DNA from: Gaetbulibacter_A aestuarii
Lineage (GTDB): Bacteria > Bacteroidota > Bacteroidia > Flavobacteriales > Flavobacteriaceae
Reading direction: 5' to 3'
DNA: 64,000 nt
NCBI RefSeq assembly: GCF_039537665.1
Contig: NZ_BAABAY010000002.1
Location: forward strand, 186,001 to 250,000
Below the pieces are notes generated by a model that worked only from the letters and a program-made list of their open reading frames with translations, was not told where the DNA came from and searched no databases. Both the position numbers and the translations under genes were made by a program. Shown in pieces: positions 33,699 to 43,891 of the stretch (its first letter is position 1; each line of letters begins with the position of its first letter).

Positions 33699-34636
33699 AA
33701 TGCCTTTTTCAAGCGAATCAGACGTCCCACTATAGGGTATTGGCTCGCCCAATAATGAATGTAGTCTCTTATTGATTTATTTTTTATCGAATTAAAACTT
33801 TCCCTCCCAGCATTTTTATTTTCATATTTTCCGGCATTAAATAAAACGGATTTATGGTGAGTTTCAACATATGTTTCTACCAGAGATTTTGAAAAATGAT
33901 ATTTTTTATGAAAATGATTAAAAAGTTTCAACATTTGGTTGTTTAAGAAATAAATTCTTTCAAATGATTTTTTATGCGAGTATGATGAGGAATGAACCCT
34001 GTAAATATGAAGCGATTCCTCAATTCTTTCAAAATCACAATGCATTACCATGTCTACCAAAATAGGGTAGTCCTCAATCGTAATATTTTGACCCATATAA
34101 TAATCAAAATCTACATATTGATATATTAAATCCTTTTTAAAGCACATTCCTACAGGGATAACCTGGCCTAATTTTATAAGGTTTTTGTAAGTTTCTTTAG
34201 AGGCAAAAATGCTCGACCTATTACTAAAGGGTATAATTTTGTTTTCTTCATTCAAAAGGCGGTCGTAACCAGAATCTACAAATCCTATTTCCGGTTTTTG
34301 TTTAAAAGTATCTACAAATTTTTGAAGAGCTTCCTTCGATTTAACAATGTCATCACCATCAAAATTAAATATTAGTCGGCCATTACATCGGTCTAAAGTA
34401 GTTTTTAAATTGCCTAATATTCCGAGTTGAGATCTGTTTTGTTGTATGTTAAATAAACCAGGATATTCAGTGGCATATGCCCTTATTATTTCAAAGGTTT
34501 TATCTGTAGATTTATCATCTCCAACTGCAATTTCAAAATTAAAATCACATGATTGTTGAACAAGAGAGTCCAAAGTCTCTCTAATATGTAATTCATTATT
34601 ATAAGTAATTAGTAAAACAGAGAGTTCGATACTCAT
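33659..34636 (-). CDS. Family 2 glycosyltransferase
   Basis: A 325-residue GT-A enzyme with SVLLITYNNELHIRETLDSL, DDKSTDKTFEII, and the DxD-like NFDGDDIV (metal/nucleotide-sugar site), GRLIFNFDGDD. It transfers one sugar in assembly of the glycan repeat. Encoded opposite to the flippase/ketoisomerase genes, with a tail-to-tail overlap of 40 bp. Confidence 0.88.
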   Translation of the reverse strand: MSIELSVLLITYNNELHIRETLDSLVQQSCDFNFEIAVGDDKSTDKTFEIIRAYATEYPGLFNIQQNRSQLGILGNLKTTLDRCNGRLIFNFDGDDIVKSKEALQKFVDTFKQKPEIGFVDSGYDRLLNEENKIIPFSNRSSIFASKETYKNLIKLGQVIPVGMCFKKDLIYQYVDFDYYMGQNITIEDYPILVDMVMHCDFERIEESLHIYRVHSSSYSHKKSFERIYFLNNQMLKLFNHFHKKYHFSKSLVETYVETHHKSVLFNAGKYENKNAGRESFNSIKNKSIRDYIHYWASQYPIVGRLIRLKKAFYSVLKKSLGSRM

Positions 34637-34715
34637 AAAGGATTGTAGTTAGTTTTTGAAAAAAGATAAGATTATATTTGAATCCTATAGGTGAAAAACA
34701 AATCAAATCAAAAAT

Positions 34716-35522
34716 ATGATTTTTGAGGTTCTTATTAGTACAATGAATAGAAAAGATTTGACTTTTTTGAATCCTATTTTTGCTAATAATAATATTAATG
34801 ACTTTCATATTTTAATTGTTAATCAAACCCGGTCGAATACAATTTTGAAATCCAATGAAAAACATATTCGGGTTATAAATAGTTATGAGTTTGGATTGTC
34901 AAAAAGTAGAAATATAGCTATTGAAAATGCAATTGGAGATGTCTGTTTAATAGCAGATGACGACGTTCAGTTTGTAAAGGGTTTCGATAAAATAATTAAA
35001 AAGACGTTTTTGAAATTTCCTGATGCTTCTATCATTAAATTTAAGATAGATACATTTGGCCCAACAAAATTTAAGAGGTATCCTTCAAGTTCAAAAAGGT
35101 TATTGAGTCGAAAAGATATCTCTGGAATTTCGTCCATTGAAATTGCATTTAAAAGAAGAGATATCGTCAGAAATAAAATCTATTTTAATGAAAATTTTGG
35201 TTTAGGAACTGATTTTCCCTCTGGCGAGGAATATTTATTTTTGAGGAAAGCACTGATAAAAAAGTTACATATGAGGTTCGAAAATTTCTTTATAGTTAGG
35301 CATTCGCTGGATTTTTCAACAAACAATATGGGCTCAGACAAATTTATAAGAACCAAAGCGGCTCTTTATTTTATTGATTACAAAGAGTTTGCATACCTAT
35401 TACTGGTTAAATTTATTTTATTTCTTCTCATAAAAAAATCAATTAAAATCAGCCAATTTGTGGATAAATTTGAAACGGGATTACATGGAATAAGGCATTA
35501 CAAAACTTTAATTTCAACCTAG
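34716..35522 (+). CDS. Glycosyltransferase, family 2-like, probably capping or branch
   Basis: A 268-residue protein with a weaker GT-A pattern: FEVLISTMNRKDL, VINSYEFGLSKSRNIAIENAIGDVCLIADDDVQ (the DDDV acts as DxD) and a C-terminal amphipathic hydrophobic stretch (FAYLLLVKFILFLLIKKSIK) for membrane contact. It has no close neighbour on its strand: divergent from 33659-34636 and convergent with 35540-36481. Coding sequence is notably AT-rich. Confidence 0.8.
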   Translation: MIFEVLISTMNRKDLTFLNPIFANNNINDFHILIVNQTRSNTILKSNEKHIRVINSYEFGLSKSRNIAIENAIGDVCLIADDDVQFVKGFDKIIKKTFLKFPDASIIKFKIDTFGPTKFKRYPSSSKRLLSRKDISGISSIEIAFKRRDIVRNKIYFNENFGLGTDFPSGEEYLFLRKALIKKLHMRFENFFIVRHSLDFSTNNMGSDKFIRTKAALYFIDYKEFAYLLLVKFILFLLIKKSIKISQFVDKFETGLHGIRHYKTLIST

Positions 35523-35539
35523 GATTTTTCAATTTTAGA

Positions 35540-36481
35540 TTACCTGTACAAATACAAAAAAAGTCTTTTTTCTTCTAAAAATTGCTTTAAAGTATATAGA
35601 GATCTTAAAAATTTTGGAGATAAATGGAGAATCAATTTTTGTTTTTTATTAAGGTTTTTCATATTCATCTCTGAAATTAAGGTTTTAGCAGATTTAATTT
35701 CATTATTTCTTTTCATTAATAGTACAAGTGCAAACCTGTTTAAATCCAAATATTTTTTTAATGACTTGTTTACCTTCTCTTCTTTTTTAAAGGTGTCAAA
35801 AATAAGTAAACGGTCTTTATAATGATTGGATTGAGACAAACCTTGATTATTTTTAATGATCGTCGCGGTAACTATGGTGTTTATTGCAAAAGGGTATTTC
35901 AATGCTATTTTAATCCACAATAAAGTATCCTCTCCCGATTTCACTGTTTCATTAAAAAAACCAATGTCATCAAAAACAAATTTCGGAATAACAGCAACGG
36001 ATGAATTTATTACAGAATCATATAAATTATGGTCAAAATAATTTTTAACTAAACCTATGTAATTTTCTGGAATCCCATTTAATTTCGTCTTTTTTATATG
36101 TTTTCCGAAAACCTGAATGTTATAGCCACTGGAATATGCACCTGCATTTGGAAATTTTTTTATCAATTGAAAGATGGTGTATAAATGCATAGGATGCCAT
36201 AAATCATCACCATCTAAAAGGGCTACGAATTCAGCACGAGCTTTTTTGATACCATAATTTCTGGCATGGGAAGGACCTTGATTTTTTATGGTAAAATGGC
36301 TGATCCTCGGATCTTCAAATTTTTCTATTAACTCTAGACTATTATCTGTAGATCCATCATTAACAATAATAATTTCGAAGTCATCAAAGCTCTGATTAAT
36401 CACACTCCAGATAGTTTTTTCAATGTATTGTTGCTTATTGAAAACAGAAATAATAACTGAAAAAAAAGGTTTTTTAATCAT
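35540..36481 (-). CDS. Family 2 glycosyltransferase
   Basis: A 313-residue GT-A enzyme. FSVIISVFNKQQYIEKTIWSV, IIIVNDGSTDNSLELI, NYGIKKARAEFVALLDGDDLWHP (DxD) are textbook family-2 motifs. Its start overlaps the stop of the glycosyltransferase gene upstream (36474-37376) by 8 nt, so both are coupled. Sugar specificity cannot be read. Confidence 0.9.
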   Translation of the reverse strand: MIKKPFFSVIISVFNKQQYIEKTIWSVINQSFDDFEIIIVNDGSTDNSLELIEKFEDPRISHFTIKNQGPSHARNYGIKKARAEFVALLDGDDLWHPMHLYTIFQLIKKFPNAGAYSSGYNIQVFGKHIKKTKLNGIPENYIGLVKNYFDHNLYDSVINSSVAVIPKFVFDDIGFFNETVKSGEDTLLWIKIALKYPFAINTIVTATIIKNNQGLSQSNHYKDRLLIFDTFKKEEKVNKSLKKYLDLNRFALVLLMKRNNEIKSAKTLISEMNMKNLNKKQKLILHLSPKFLRSLYTLKQFLEEKRLFLYLYR

Positions 36482-37376
36482 TGTTTTTTTGATTCAAATC
36501 TTCATGACAAATAAATAAAATTTTATAAAACTGCAGTAAATATAAATTTGGATGAGAGCCTAGTAAATTCTTTTCGATGCTATTTCTAAAAATGATAGCG
36601 CATAAATTTGCTAAATAATTTATTTTCAAATATTTGAATAAATTAAAAATAGATAATAATTTATTGCTATGTTGATTCATTTTTTGTTTTCTAAATAAAT
36701 CAAGAAGCACTTTAATGGATTGCTTGGTTTTCTCCAGAAAGATGTCATTGGTTTCCAATCCCAAATGATAAACTTCATTGTTAATATGAAGAATTTCGGA
36801 TTTATTTTTCTTTAATAATGCGGCGAAATAATTGTCTAAACCATAACCGTTGTAATTAATATTAGAGTTTATAGAGTTAAAAACCGACTTTCGAATTAAA
36901 AAATTTGCTGAAATTATTATCCGATATGGGTTTTTATTTCTTTTTTTGGCATCTACTTCCTCAAATTTTTTACCATATCGCCACCGCAAGTTATTTTCTT
37001 TGGCGGAAGTTTGTTTTTGATATGAAAATCCGCCGAAAATGGCATCATAGGATGAGTTTATGTAATCCAAGTAGGTATTGATGAAACTTTCGGATTTTGG
37101 AAGAACGTCTGAATCTAAAAATAATAACCAATCAAATTTGGAAGCGTCAGAAAGCTTCTGTCTTGTTCGTATTCTTCCACAATTTTTCTGGGAAACCTGA
37201 AGTTTTGCGAAAGGTAAAGATTTGATGGTGTTTTCATTTTGATTCAAAAACTTTGACGATCCATCTTCACATACAATTATCTCAAATAGGATATTGCATT
37301 TAATACATTGTTGGTGGATTGTAATAACAAGATCAGATATATTAGAATTATATGTTGGGATTAAAATAGAAAGCAT
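36474..37376 (-). CDS. Family 2 glycosyltransferase
   Basis: A 300-residue GT-A enzyme. SILIPTYNSNISDLVITI, IIVCEDGSSK and DWLLFLDSDVLP (DxD) mark it. It overlaps the following gene by 8 nt and shares one base with the methyltransferase gene before it, so three genes (37376-38113, 36474-37376, 35540-36481) form a minus-strand unit. Confidence 0.88.
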   Translation of the reverse strand: MLSILIPTYNSNISDLVITIHQQCIKCNILFEIIVCEDGSSKFLNQNENTIKSLPFAKLQVSQKNCGRIRTRQKLSDASKFDWLLFLDSDVLPKSESFINTYLDYINSSYDAIFGGFSYQKQTSAKENNLRWRYGKKFEEVDAKKRNKNPYRIIISANFLIRKSVFNSINSNINYNGYGLDNYFAALLKKNKSEILHINNEVYHLGLETNDIFLEKTKQSIKVLLDLFRKQKMNQHSNKLLSIFNLFKYLKINYLANLCAIIFRNSIEKNLLGSHPNLYLLQFYKILFICHEDLNQKNND

Positions 37377-38113
37377 TATTTTGAAGCTATTAAAATAGTT
37401 TCAGGCGAAATAAAACCTTTAAATACATCATTTTCCTGTGATTTAAATGTAGTCATTTTAACCTGAAAATCAGCATCTTCAAGTCGATTCTTTAAACCTT
37501 CAATAGTGTATATGCGTACATGGTCTTCCTGACCAAAATGTTCTTTTCGTTCTGCAGGAGATGTGATGGTTTCATTTTCATAAATATCGCCGGCTTTAAA
37601 CGGTGTTTGAATAAAAACTTTTCCGTTAGGTTTTAAAACACGGTATAATTCAGATATGGCTCTTTTATCATTAGGAATATGCTCTAATATATGGTAAGCT
37701 ATGATGGTATCGAAAGCGTTTTCCGGTTGGTTAATGTTAGTTATATCATAAGTATGATCTGCTAAAAACTCATCAGCATAATCTGAACTGAAATAACTTA
37801 TACCATCAACCTTTTTTAACTTTCGATAGAGGCATCGCGAAGGTGAAAAGTGTAATACCTTTCCCTTTAAGGCATTCTCCTTAATTAAAGTCTCCCAAAG
37901 GCGTCTGTGTCTTGATAAACTACCGCAATTAGGACACAATAAATCCTTATTATTTACACTGACAAATGAACTTAGTTTTTTATTGCAAACAGGACATTGA
38001 TGGGTATTTCCGGAATAGAAAAATGCATAAATCCGTCTAAAAACTAATTCATTCTTAATTAAAAACCGATACGGAATAATACCTTTGAATATGGTTTTTA
38101 ATGCCTTATACAT
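37376..38113 (-). CDS. SAM-dependent methyltransferase with N-terminal zinc-ribbon-like part
   Basis: A 245-residue protein. The N-terminal CPVCNKKL...CPNCGSLSRHRR forms two CxxC knuckles (about 39-65), the hallmark of a group of methyltransferases in polysaccharide loci. The SAM domain has LHFSPSRCLYRKLK, FDTIIAYHILEHIPNDKRAI, and LKPNGKVFIQTPF. It may methylate a sugar of the glycan. It begins 2 nt after ftsE, which is conserved cell-division machinery, so the polysaccharide locus is spliced tightly to the chromosome backbone. Confidence 0.87.
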   Translation of the reverse strand: MYKALKTIFKGIIPYRFLIKNELVFRRIYAFFYSGNTHQCPVCNKKLSSFVSVNNKDLLCPNCGSLSRHRRLWETLIKENALKGKVLHFSPSRCLYRKLKKVDGISYFSSDYADEFLADHTYDITNINQPENAFDTIIAYHILEHIPNDKRAISELYRVLKPNGKVFIQTPFKAGDIYENETITSPAERKEHFGQEDHVRIYTIEGLKNRLEDADFQVKMTTFKSQENDVFKGFISPETILIASK

Positions 38114-38115
38114 GT

Positions 38116-38799
38116 TTAACTTTTCCGTTGAACCACCTCGTATACCTCATTCTCATCACATTTTAAGGTTTTACTCGGGTATTTCAGTAGTAGGGCATAA
38201 TCATGGGTAGCCATTAAAATAGTATTACCATTTTTATTGATATCCTGAAGAACCTCCATAACTTCAATACTGGTTTGAGGATCCAAATTACCGGTAGGCT
38301 CGTCGGCTAAAATAAGTTCAGGATCATTAAGTAAAGCTCTGGCGATCGCCACACGCTGTTGCTCACCACCGGAGAGTTCATGGGGAAATTTAAAGCCTTT
38401 GGTTTTCATATCTACCTTGGCTAAAACAGCTTCAACACGTTTATCCATTTCGGTGCGATCCTTCCATCCGGTAGCTTTTAAAACAAATAAGAGATTGTCA
38501 TTCACCGTCCGGTCAGTTAATAATTTAAAATCCTGAAAAACAACACCTAATTTCCTGCGTAGATAGGGAATATCTTTTTCTTTTAAGTTTTTCAAATCAA
38601 AATCCACAATATGACCTTCGCCCTCCTTAAGAGGTAAATCAGCATAAAGGGTTTTCATGAAACTACTTTTACCGGTTCCCGTTTTTCCAATCAGGTAAAC
38701 AAATTCACCTTTATTTATTTCAATGTTGATATTCTTAAGGATAAGACTTTCGCCTTGAAATATTGATGCATCTTTGAGTTGTAGTATGGGTTTCGACAT
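38116..38799 (-). CDS. ftsE: Cell-division ABC transporter ATPase FtsE
   Basis: A 227-residue ABC ATPase that partners with FtsX to control septal peptidoglycan hydrolysis. Walker A is IGKTGTGKSS (about 38-47), signature LSGGEQQR, Walker B ELILADEPTG and H-loop MATHD. The FtsE-type LRRKLGVVFQDFKLL is present. No ftsX follows directly here; in Bacteroidota ftsE and ftsX are often separate. Confidence 0.92.
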   Translation of the reverse strand: MSKPILQLKDASIFQGESLILKNINIEINKGEFVYLIGKTGTGKSSFMKTLYADLPLKEGEGHIVDFDLKNLKEKDIPYLRRKLGVVFQDFKLLTDRTVNDNLLFVLKATGWKDRTEMDKRVEAVLAKVDMKTKGFKFPHELSGGEQQRVAIARALLNDPELILADEPTGNLDPQTSIEVMEVLQDINKNGNTILMATHDYALLLKYPSKTLKCDENEVYEVVQRKS

Positions 38800-38988
38800 A
38801 AAATAGGAATCCGTTTTGTAGTTGTAAATGTATTATTAAAAAGTGATATCGAAAAAAGAACGTTACAGTTTGTAATTTATTTTTTCCAAAAAATTAACAT
38901 TTTAAACAGCGAATATAATTAAGGCCTGATTCTTGCGTTAGTATTTTTAATAAAGCATTTCGGTCTTAAAAATGCCAATTGCTTTAAT

Positions 38989-38996
38989 TATCTTTG
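38989..38996 (+). promoter_or_regulatory. -7 promoter element of the TPR/barrel unit
   Basis: TATCTTTG, 25 nt before the start at 39022. Confidence 0.6.
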
Positions 38997-39021
38997 ATTT
39001 TAAACTACTAAAAAACGATTA

Positions 39022-42000
39022 ATGCTTAAAAACCACACGTTTTTATTTATACTGGGCCTACTATTTAATCTTCATATGGCAGCTCAGGAAACCGCTGCAT
39101 ATACCAGTGATCTTGTCGATTATCAAAAGGCTTTAACCTTATACAAGAACCAGCAATATTTAGCTGCTCAATCGATGTTCCGCCAGGTTCAATCCGATAC
39201 GAATGAACCGGTTTTGAATTCGGATTGTGCGTATTACATTGCTAATTGTGCTGTTCGATTAAATCAACAAAATGCTGATGGTTTGATTGAGAAATTTGTA
39301 GAAGATTATCCAACGAGTACCAAACGCAATACTGCATTTTTGGATGTGGCTGATTATTACTTCGAAAATTCGAAATATGCTTATGCTTTAAAATGGTACG
39401 GTAAAGTGGATGAAGCTGCTTTAAGCAGAGCTGAAAAAGAAGCTTATTATTTCCATCATGGTTACGCGGCATTTTCAGCCAAGAAATTTCGTGATGCCAA
39501 AAAATATTTGACCAAAGTTGAAAACTCCAAAGAATACGGTTCACAAGCCAAGTATTACATTGGTTTTATGGCTTATGAAGGTGATGATTATGATGAAGCC
39601 AATGAATATTTTGAACAGGTTAGTGATCAGGATCGCTACAAGGAAAAGTTGGCGTACTATCAGGCCGATCTCCATTTTAAGCTAGGAAAATTTGAAAAAG
39701 CTATCACTCTGGCAAAAGAGCGTATGGCTAGTACCGAAGACCCGGATGAAATTTCAGAATTATCAAAAATTATTGGAGAAAGCTATTTTAATTTAGAAGA
39801 ATACGCAGCGGCGATTCCTTATCTCAAAGAATACAAGGGTAAAAAAGGAACGCGCGACCGACAAGCAAAATGGAATAACACCGATTATTACCAGTTGGGT
39901 TATGCCTACTACAAGCAGGGGGATTTTGAAAATGCGATTTCGGAGTTTAATAAAATTGTTGGTGGAAAAAATGCAGTGGCACAAAACGCCTATTATCATT
40001 TGGGGGAGAGTTACATCAATCTTGGTAAAAAGCAAGAAGCACTGAATGCCTTCAGAAATGCATCTCAAATGACCTTCGATCTAAAAATTCAGGAAGATGC
40101 CTGGTTGAATTACGCCAAGATCAGCTACGAAATAGGTAATCCATACCAATCCACACCGCAAGTGCTTTTAGGATATTTGGAGGCCTATCCAAAAAGTGCC
40201 TATAAGGATGAGATAGAATCCTTATTGATCGATTCTTATATCACATCGAAAAATTATAAAGAGGCCTTGGAGCTTTTGGAAGACGGACGAAAACGCTATG
40301 AAAATAAACAAGCCTATCAAAAAGTAGCTTTTTACAGGGGTATTGAATTGTATAATGAAAATGATTTTGTTCAGGCGAAATCTCTTTTTGATAAATCTTT
40401 AAGTGAAGGTTTAGATCCAACATTTACGGCACGCGCAACATTCTGGAAAGCTGAAACCGATTATAACCTTTCTAATTTCGAAGATGCCTTGATAGGTTTT
40501 AAACAGTTCAAGCAACTTCCGGGAGCGATGGGGACACCGGAAATGGAAAACATTGATTATAATATTGCTTATGCTTATTTCAAACAAAAGAACTATGATC
40601 AGGCAACGGCGTTTTTCCAGAGTTTTATCAAAGAAAACAACGGCGATAAACTGCGTTTGAACGATGCCTATTTGCGTTTGGGAGATGGTTATTTTGTGTT
40701 GAGTGATTACCGTAACGCCATTCAGGCCTATGACAAAGCCATTGCTATAAATGAGATAGAATCAGACTATGCCTTTTTTCAGATAGCGATCAGTACCGGT
40801 TATGTTTCAAAAGTAACGGCAAAGATCAATGATCTGGAACAATTCATTTCAAAATATCCTAAATCGAAACTACGTGACGATGCCCTTTTCGAATTGGGTA
40901 ATTCTTATGTGAAAGCCGGTGAAACCGCAAAAGCAGTGAAAGCTTACAATCAGTTAACGCAGGAATATCGCATGAGTTCCTTTGTGCCAAAAGCCATGCT
41001 TCGTGAAGGTTTGGTGTACTATAACGGCAGTGATAATACCAAGGCCTTGAATAAGTTTAAGGATGTTGCCGGTAATTATCCCGGTACACCGGAAGCGGTT
41101 CAGGCGGTTTCTACGGCGCGTTTAATTTACATCGATCTGGGTCGTGTGGATGAATATGCACGTTGGGTAAAACAACTGGATTATGTTGAAGTTACTGATG
41201 CCGATCTGGATAACGCCACTTATGAAGCGGCTGAAAAACAATATTTAGACAACAATACGGATAAAGCGATAACCCAGTTTAACGGTTATTTGAATAATTT
41301 TCCAAATGGCATTCATGCATTAAATGCTCATTTTTATTTAGCTCAGATGTATGATAAGAAGGACCTTGCTGAAAATGCTGCGCCACATTACAAATATGTG
41401 ATTGATAAGGCACAGAGTGAATTCACGGAAGAGGCCTTAACACGATTATCCGAATATTATTTAGGGAAAAAATCCTGGGATCAGGCGATCCCGTTATTAA
41501 AGCGATTGGAAGCAGAAGCCAATTTCCCTAATCACGTGATTTTTGCCCAATCTAATTTAATGAAGGCCTATTATCAACTGGAAGATTATCCTCAAGCGGA
41601 AACCTATGCTGATAAAGTTTTGAGCAGTTCGAAAATAGACAATAAAATAAAAAGTGATGCTCAAGTGATTATTGCGCGTTCTGCAATCAAAACAAATGAT
41701 GAAGACAAGGCAAAAGCGGCCTATGCCAAAGTGGAAAAAGTTGCCACCGGCGAAACTGCGGCTGAAGCGTTGTATTACAGAGCCTATTTTGAAAATAAAG
41801 TTGGTGAATTTAAAGCCTCGAATACCTCTGTTCAAAAACTGGCCAAGGATTTTTCCGGATACAAATATTACAGTGCCAAAGGCTTGATTTTAATGGCAAA
41901 GAATTACTACGCTTTAGACGATGCGTTCCAGGCGACATACATCCTACAGAGTGTTATAGATAATTTTAAAGACTTTGAAGATGTAGTAGAAGAGGCCAAA

Positions 42001-42066
42001 GCAGAATTATCTAAAATAAAAGCTGAGGAAGCGAAAACGAATGCTTCCGTGGACACTGAAAATTAA
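39022..42066 (+). CDS. Large exported tetratricopeptide-repeat protein
   Basis: A 1014-residue protein with a signal peptide ending near MAAQ (residue 20). The remainder is almost completely TPR/Sel1-like solenoid, about 20-25 repeats (for example YQLGYAYYKQGDFENAISEFNK, YYHLGESYINLGKKQEALNAF, DALFELGNSYVKAGETAKAV). Such periplasmic solenoids are scaffolds. The next gene begins 73 nt after its stop and encodes an outer-membrane barrel, and both share one promoter, so a physical complex at the outer membrane is plausible. The exact function is not known. Confidence 0.9.
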   Translation: MLKNHTFLFILGLLFNLHMAAQETAAYTSDLVDYQKALTLYKNQQYLAAQSMFRQVQSDTNEPVLNSDCAYYIANCAVRLNQQNADGLIEKFVEDYPTSTKRNTAFLDVADYYFENSKYAYALKWYGKVDEAALSRAEKEAYYFHHGYAAFSAKKFRDAKKYLTKVENSKEYGSQAKYYIGFMAYEGDDYDEANEYFEQVSDQDRYKEKLAYYQADLHFKLGKFEKAITLAKERMASTEDPDEISELSKIIGESYFNLEEYAAAIPYLKEYKGKKGTRDRQAKWNNTDYYQLGYAYYKQGDFENAISEFNKIVGGKNAVAQNAYYHLGESYINLGKKQEALNAFRNASQMTFDLKIQEDAWLNYAKISYEIGNPYQSTPQVLLGYLEAYPKSAYKDEIESLLIDSYITSKNYKEALELLEDGRKRYENKQAYQKVAFYRGIELYNENDFVQAKSLFDKSLSEGLDPTFTARATFWKAETDYNLSNFEDALIGFKQFKQLPGAMGTPEMENIDYNIAYAYFKQKNYDQATAFFQSFIKENNGDKLRLNDAYLRLGDGYFVLSDYRNAIQAYDKAIAINEIESDYAFFQIAISTGYVSKVTAKINDLEQFISKYPKSKLRDDALFELGNSYVKAGETAKAVKAYNQLTQEYRMSSFVPKAMLREGLVYYNGSDNTKALNKFKDVAGNYPGTPEAVQAVSTARLIYIDLGRVDEYARWVKQLDYVEVTDADLDNATYEAAEKQYLDNNTDKAITQFNGYLNNFPNGIHALNAHFYLAQMYDKKDLAENAAPHYKYVIDKAQSEFTEEALTRLSEYYLGKKSWDQAIPLLKRLEAEANFPNHVIFAQSNLMKAYYQLEDYPQAETYADKVLSSSKIDNKIKSDAQVIIARSAIKTNDEDKAKAAYAKVEKVATGETAAEALYYRAYFENKVGEFKASNTSVQKLAKDFSGYKYYSAKGLILMAKNYYALDDAFQATYILQSVIDNFKDFEDVVEEAKAELSKIKAEEAKTNASVDTEN

Positions 42067-42139
42067 TTGGACGACTATGGAAAAATTCGTTTACAAAATA
42101 AATACATCAATCATAATAATCGATTATAAAAATCACCAT

Positions 42140-43870
42140 ATGCGAAAGCACATCAAACATTTTAGCCTGCTTATTTTTCTTTTGATAACACTAAACAGTT
42201 TTGCTCAAGAAAAGGAAGGCGATACAATTAATACAGGCGTTATTGACGTTATAAAACCCTATACACCATCGATCTCTGATGCCTTTAAAGTGAAGGAAGC
42301 CCCTACCATAAATGACACCACAACAAACGCCAAGAAAACGATTAAATACAATATTTTTTCATTTCCGGTAGCGTCTACATTTACGCCTGCTAAAGGTAGA
42401 GCTGCAGTGGTAGAGAAAGCCCCACCTGCGAAATTGTATGACAATTATGCTACCTTGGGTGTGGGTTCTTACACCACGTTTTTGGGCGAAGTGTATTTGA
42501 ATCATGCCCTGAACCGTAATGAAAGTGTTGGCGGTTATTTCAGTCATCATTCCTCAGCCGGAGGAATTGACGGTGTTGTTTTCGATAATAATTTTTCAGA
42601 TTCGAAATTAAGTGCGAATTATTCAAGTCAATTACGAGATCTTGCGTGGAATCTGGAAGCAGCATTTCAGCATCAAACCTATAACTGGTATGGATTTCCG
42701 GAAACTCAAATAGCTCTGGCACAGGCTGATAATGCTCAAATTGATCATGCATTTTATAGTGGAGCATTTGGTGCCGATATTTCTTTTGAAGACACTTACA
42801 TAAATTCAGCTAAATTTAAATTCAGACGTTTTGGTGATGATCTAAGTTCCGGAGAGAATCATTTTGCAGCTTCTACACTTATTGATATTCCGGTGAACCG
42901 CCAATTGGTGAGTACAGGAATAAAATTTGAATATCTTAAAGGAAGTTTCAAAAATGATTACGCGAATACCGGGGCAGAAATAAATTACGGGAATTTTATA
43001 GTTTCGGCTTCACCTTCATTCGAATTAAAACAAGATGACCTCACCGTGAATTTGGGCGCATCGGTGGCTTACATCAGTGATATTGAAACCGGAGATGGGG
43101 ACATTCATATTTATCCCAACATTTCTGCAACCTATCGTTTGGTGAATGACGTACTGATTGCCTATGGAAGTATTAAAGGAAGTTTGATACAAAACACCTA
43201 TTTCGATTTTGCTTCTGAGAATCCCTTCGTTTCTCCAACGCTTAATATTTTGCCTACAGATCAGCAATACAATGCTCATGTGGGTTTAAAAGGAAAATTA
43301 TCGAGCAATATGAGCTATAATTTAAAGGGAAGTTATTTTGCCGATAATAATAAGGCTCTTTTCAAAACTAATGAAATAACGCGTTCAGGAGCATCTTACA
43401 CCTATGGAAATTCATTCGGCCTGGTTTACGATGATATGGATACTGTGGTATTAGGTGGTGAAATTGATGTGGATGTGAATCGTAATTTCACTCTAAGTAT
43501 TCAAGCAAATTATTATACCTATAATATGTCGAATCAGGAAGAACCCTGGAACTTACCTGATATCACAGGGAATTTGTTTTTAGATTATCAGATTGACGAG
43601 CACTGGTTTGCCGGTATGAATTTGTATTACATGGGTCAGCGGAAAGATCAAATTGTTTACAACGATGGATTTACAACCTCTCCACCTGAAACCGTACTTT
43701 TAGATAGCTATTTTGATGCCAATGCACATGTTGGTTACCACATTAATGATAAAATTTCAGTGTTTGCCAAAGGCAATAATTTAGCCAATAATGGCTACCA
43801 ACGTTGGAGCAATTATCCGGTTCAAGGATTACAATTATTGGCAGGAGCAACCTTCAAATTTGATTTTTAA
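42140..43870 (+). CDS. Outer-membrane beta-barrel protein without plug domain
   Basis: A 576-residue protein with a signal peptide (HFSLLIFLLITLNSFAQ). A conserved N-terminal segment DTINTGVIDVIKPYTPSISD (about 26-45) and a Pro-rich linker precede a series of alternating beta-strands to the C-terminal Phe (AGATFKFDF), the usual barrel end. Relatives are often called TonB-dependent receptor, but no TonB box or plug (about 130 residues) is visible. Start at 42140 was chosen because it opens the signal peptide; upstream in-frame ATGs overlap the TPR gene. Confidence 0.85.
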   Translation: MRKHIKHFSLLIFLLITLNSFAQEKEGDTINTGVIDVIKPYTPSISDAFKVKEAPTINDTTTNAKKTIKYNIFSFPVASTFTPAKGRAAVVEKAPPAKLYDNYATLGVGSYTTFLGEVYLNHALNRNESVGGYFSHHSSAGGIDGVVFDNNFSDSKLSANYSSQLRDLAWNLEAAFQHQTYNWYGFPETQIALAQADNAQIDHAFYSGAFGADISFEDTYINSAKFKFRRFGDDLSSGENHFAASTLIDIPVNRQLVSTGIKFEYLKGSFKNDYANTGAEINYGNFIVSASPSFELKQDDLTVNLGASVAYISDIETGDGDIHIYPNISATYRLVNDVLIAYGSIKGSLIQNTYFDFASENPFVSPTLNILPTDQQYNAHVGLKGKLSSNMSYNLKGSYFADNNKALFKTNEITRSGASYTYGNSFGLVYDDMDTVVLGGEIDVDVNRNFTLSIQANYYTYNMSNQEEPWNLPDITGNLFLDYQIDEHWFAGMNLYYMGQRKDQIVYNDGFTTSPPETVLLDSYFDANAHVGYHINDKISVFAKGNNLANNGYQRWSNYPVQGLQLLAGATFKFDF

Positions 43871-43891
43871 GGTTTTATAATAAACGTTTTG

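Noticed and set aside
42041..42139. Longer start for the barrel protein overlapping the TPR gene
   Set aside because: The signal peptide begins at 42140; the extra residues are not a plausible export signal.
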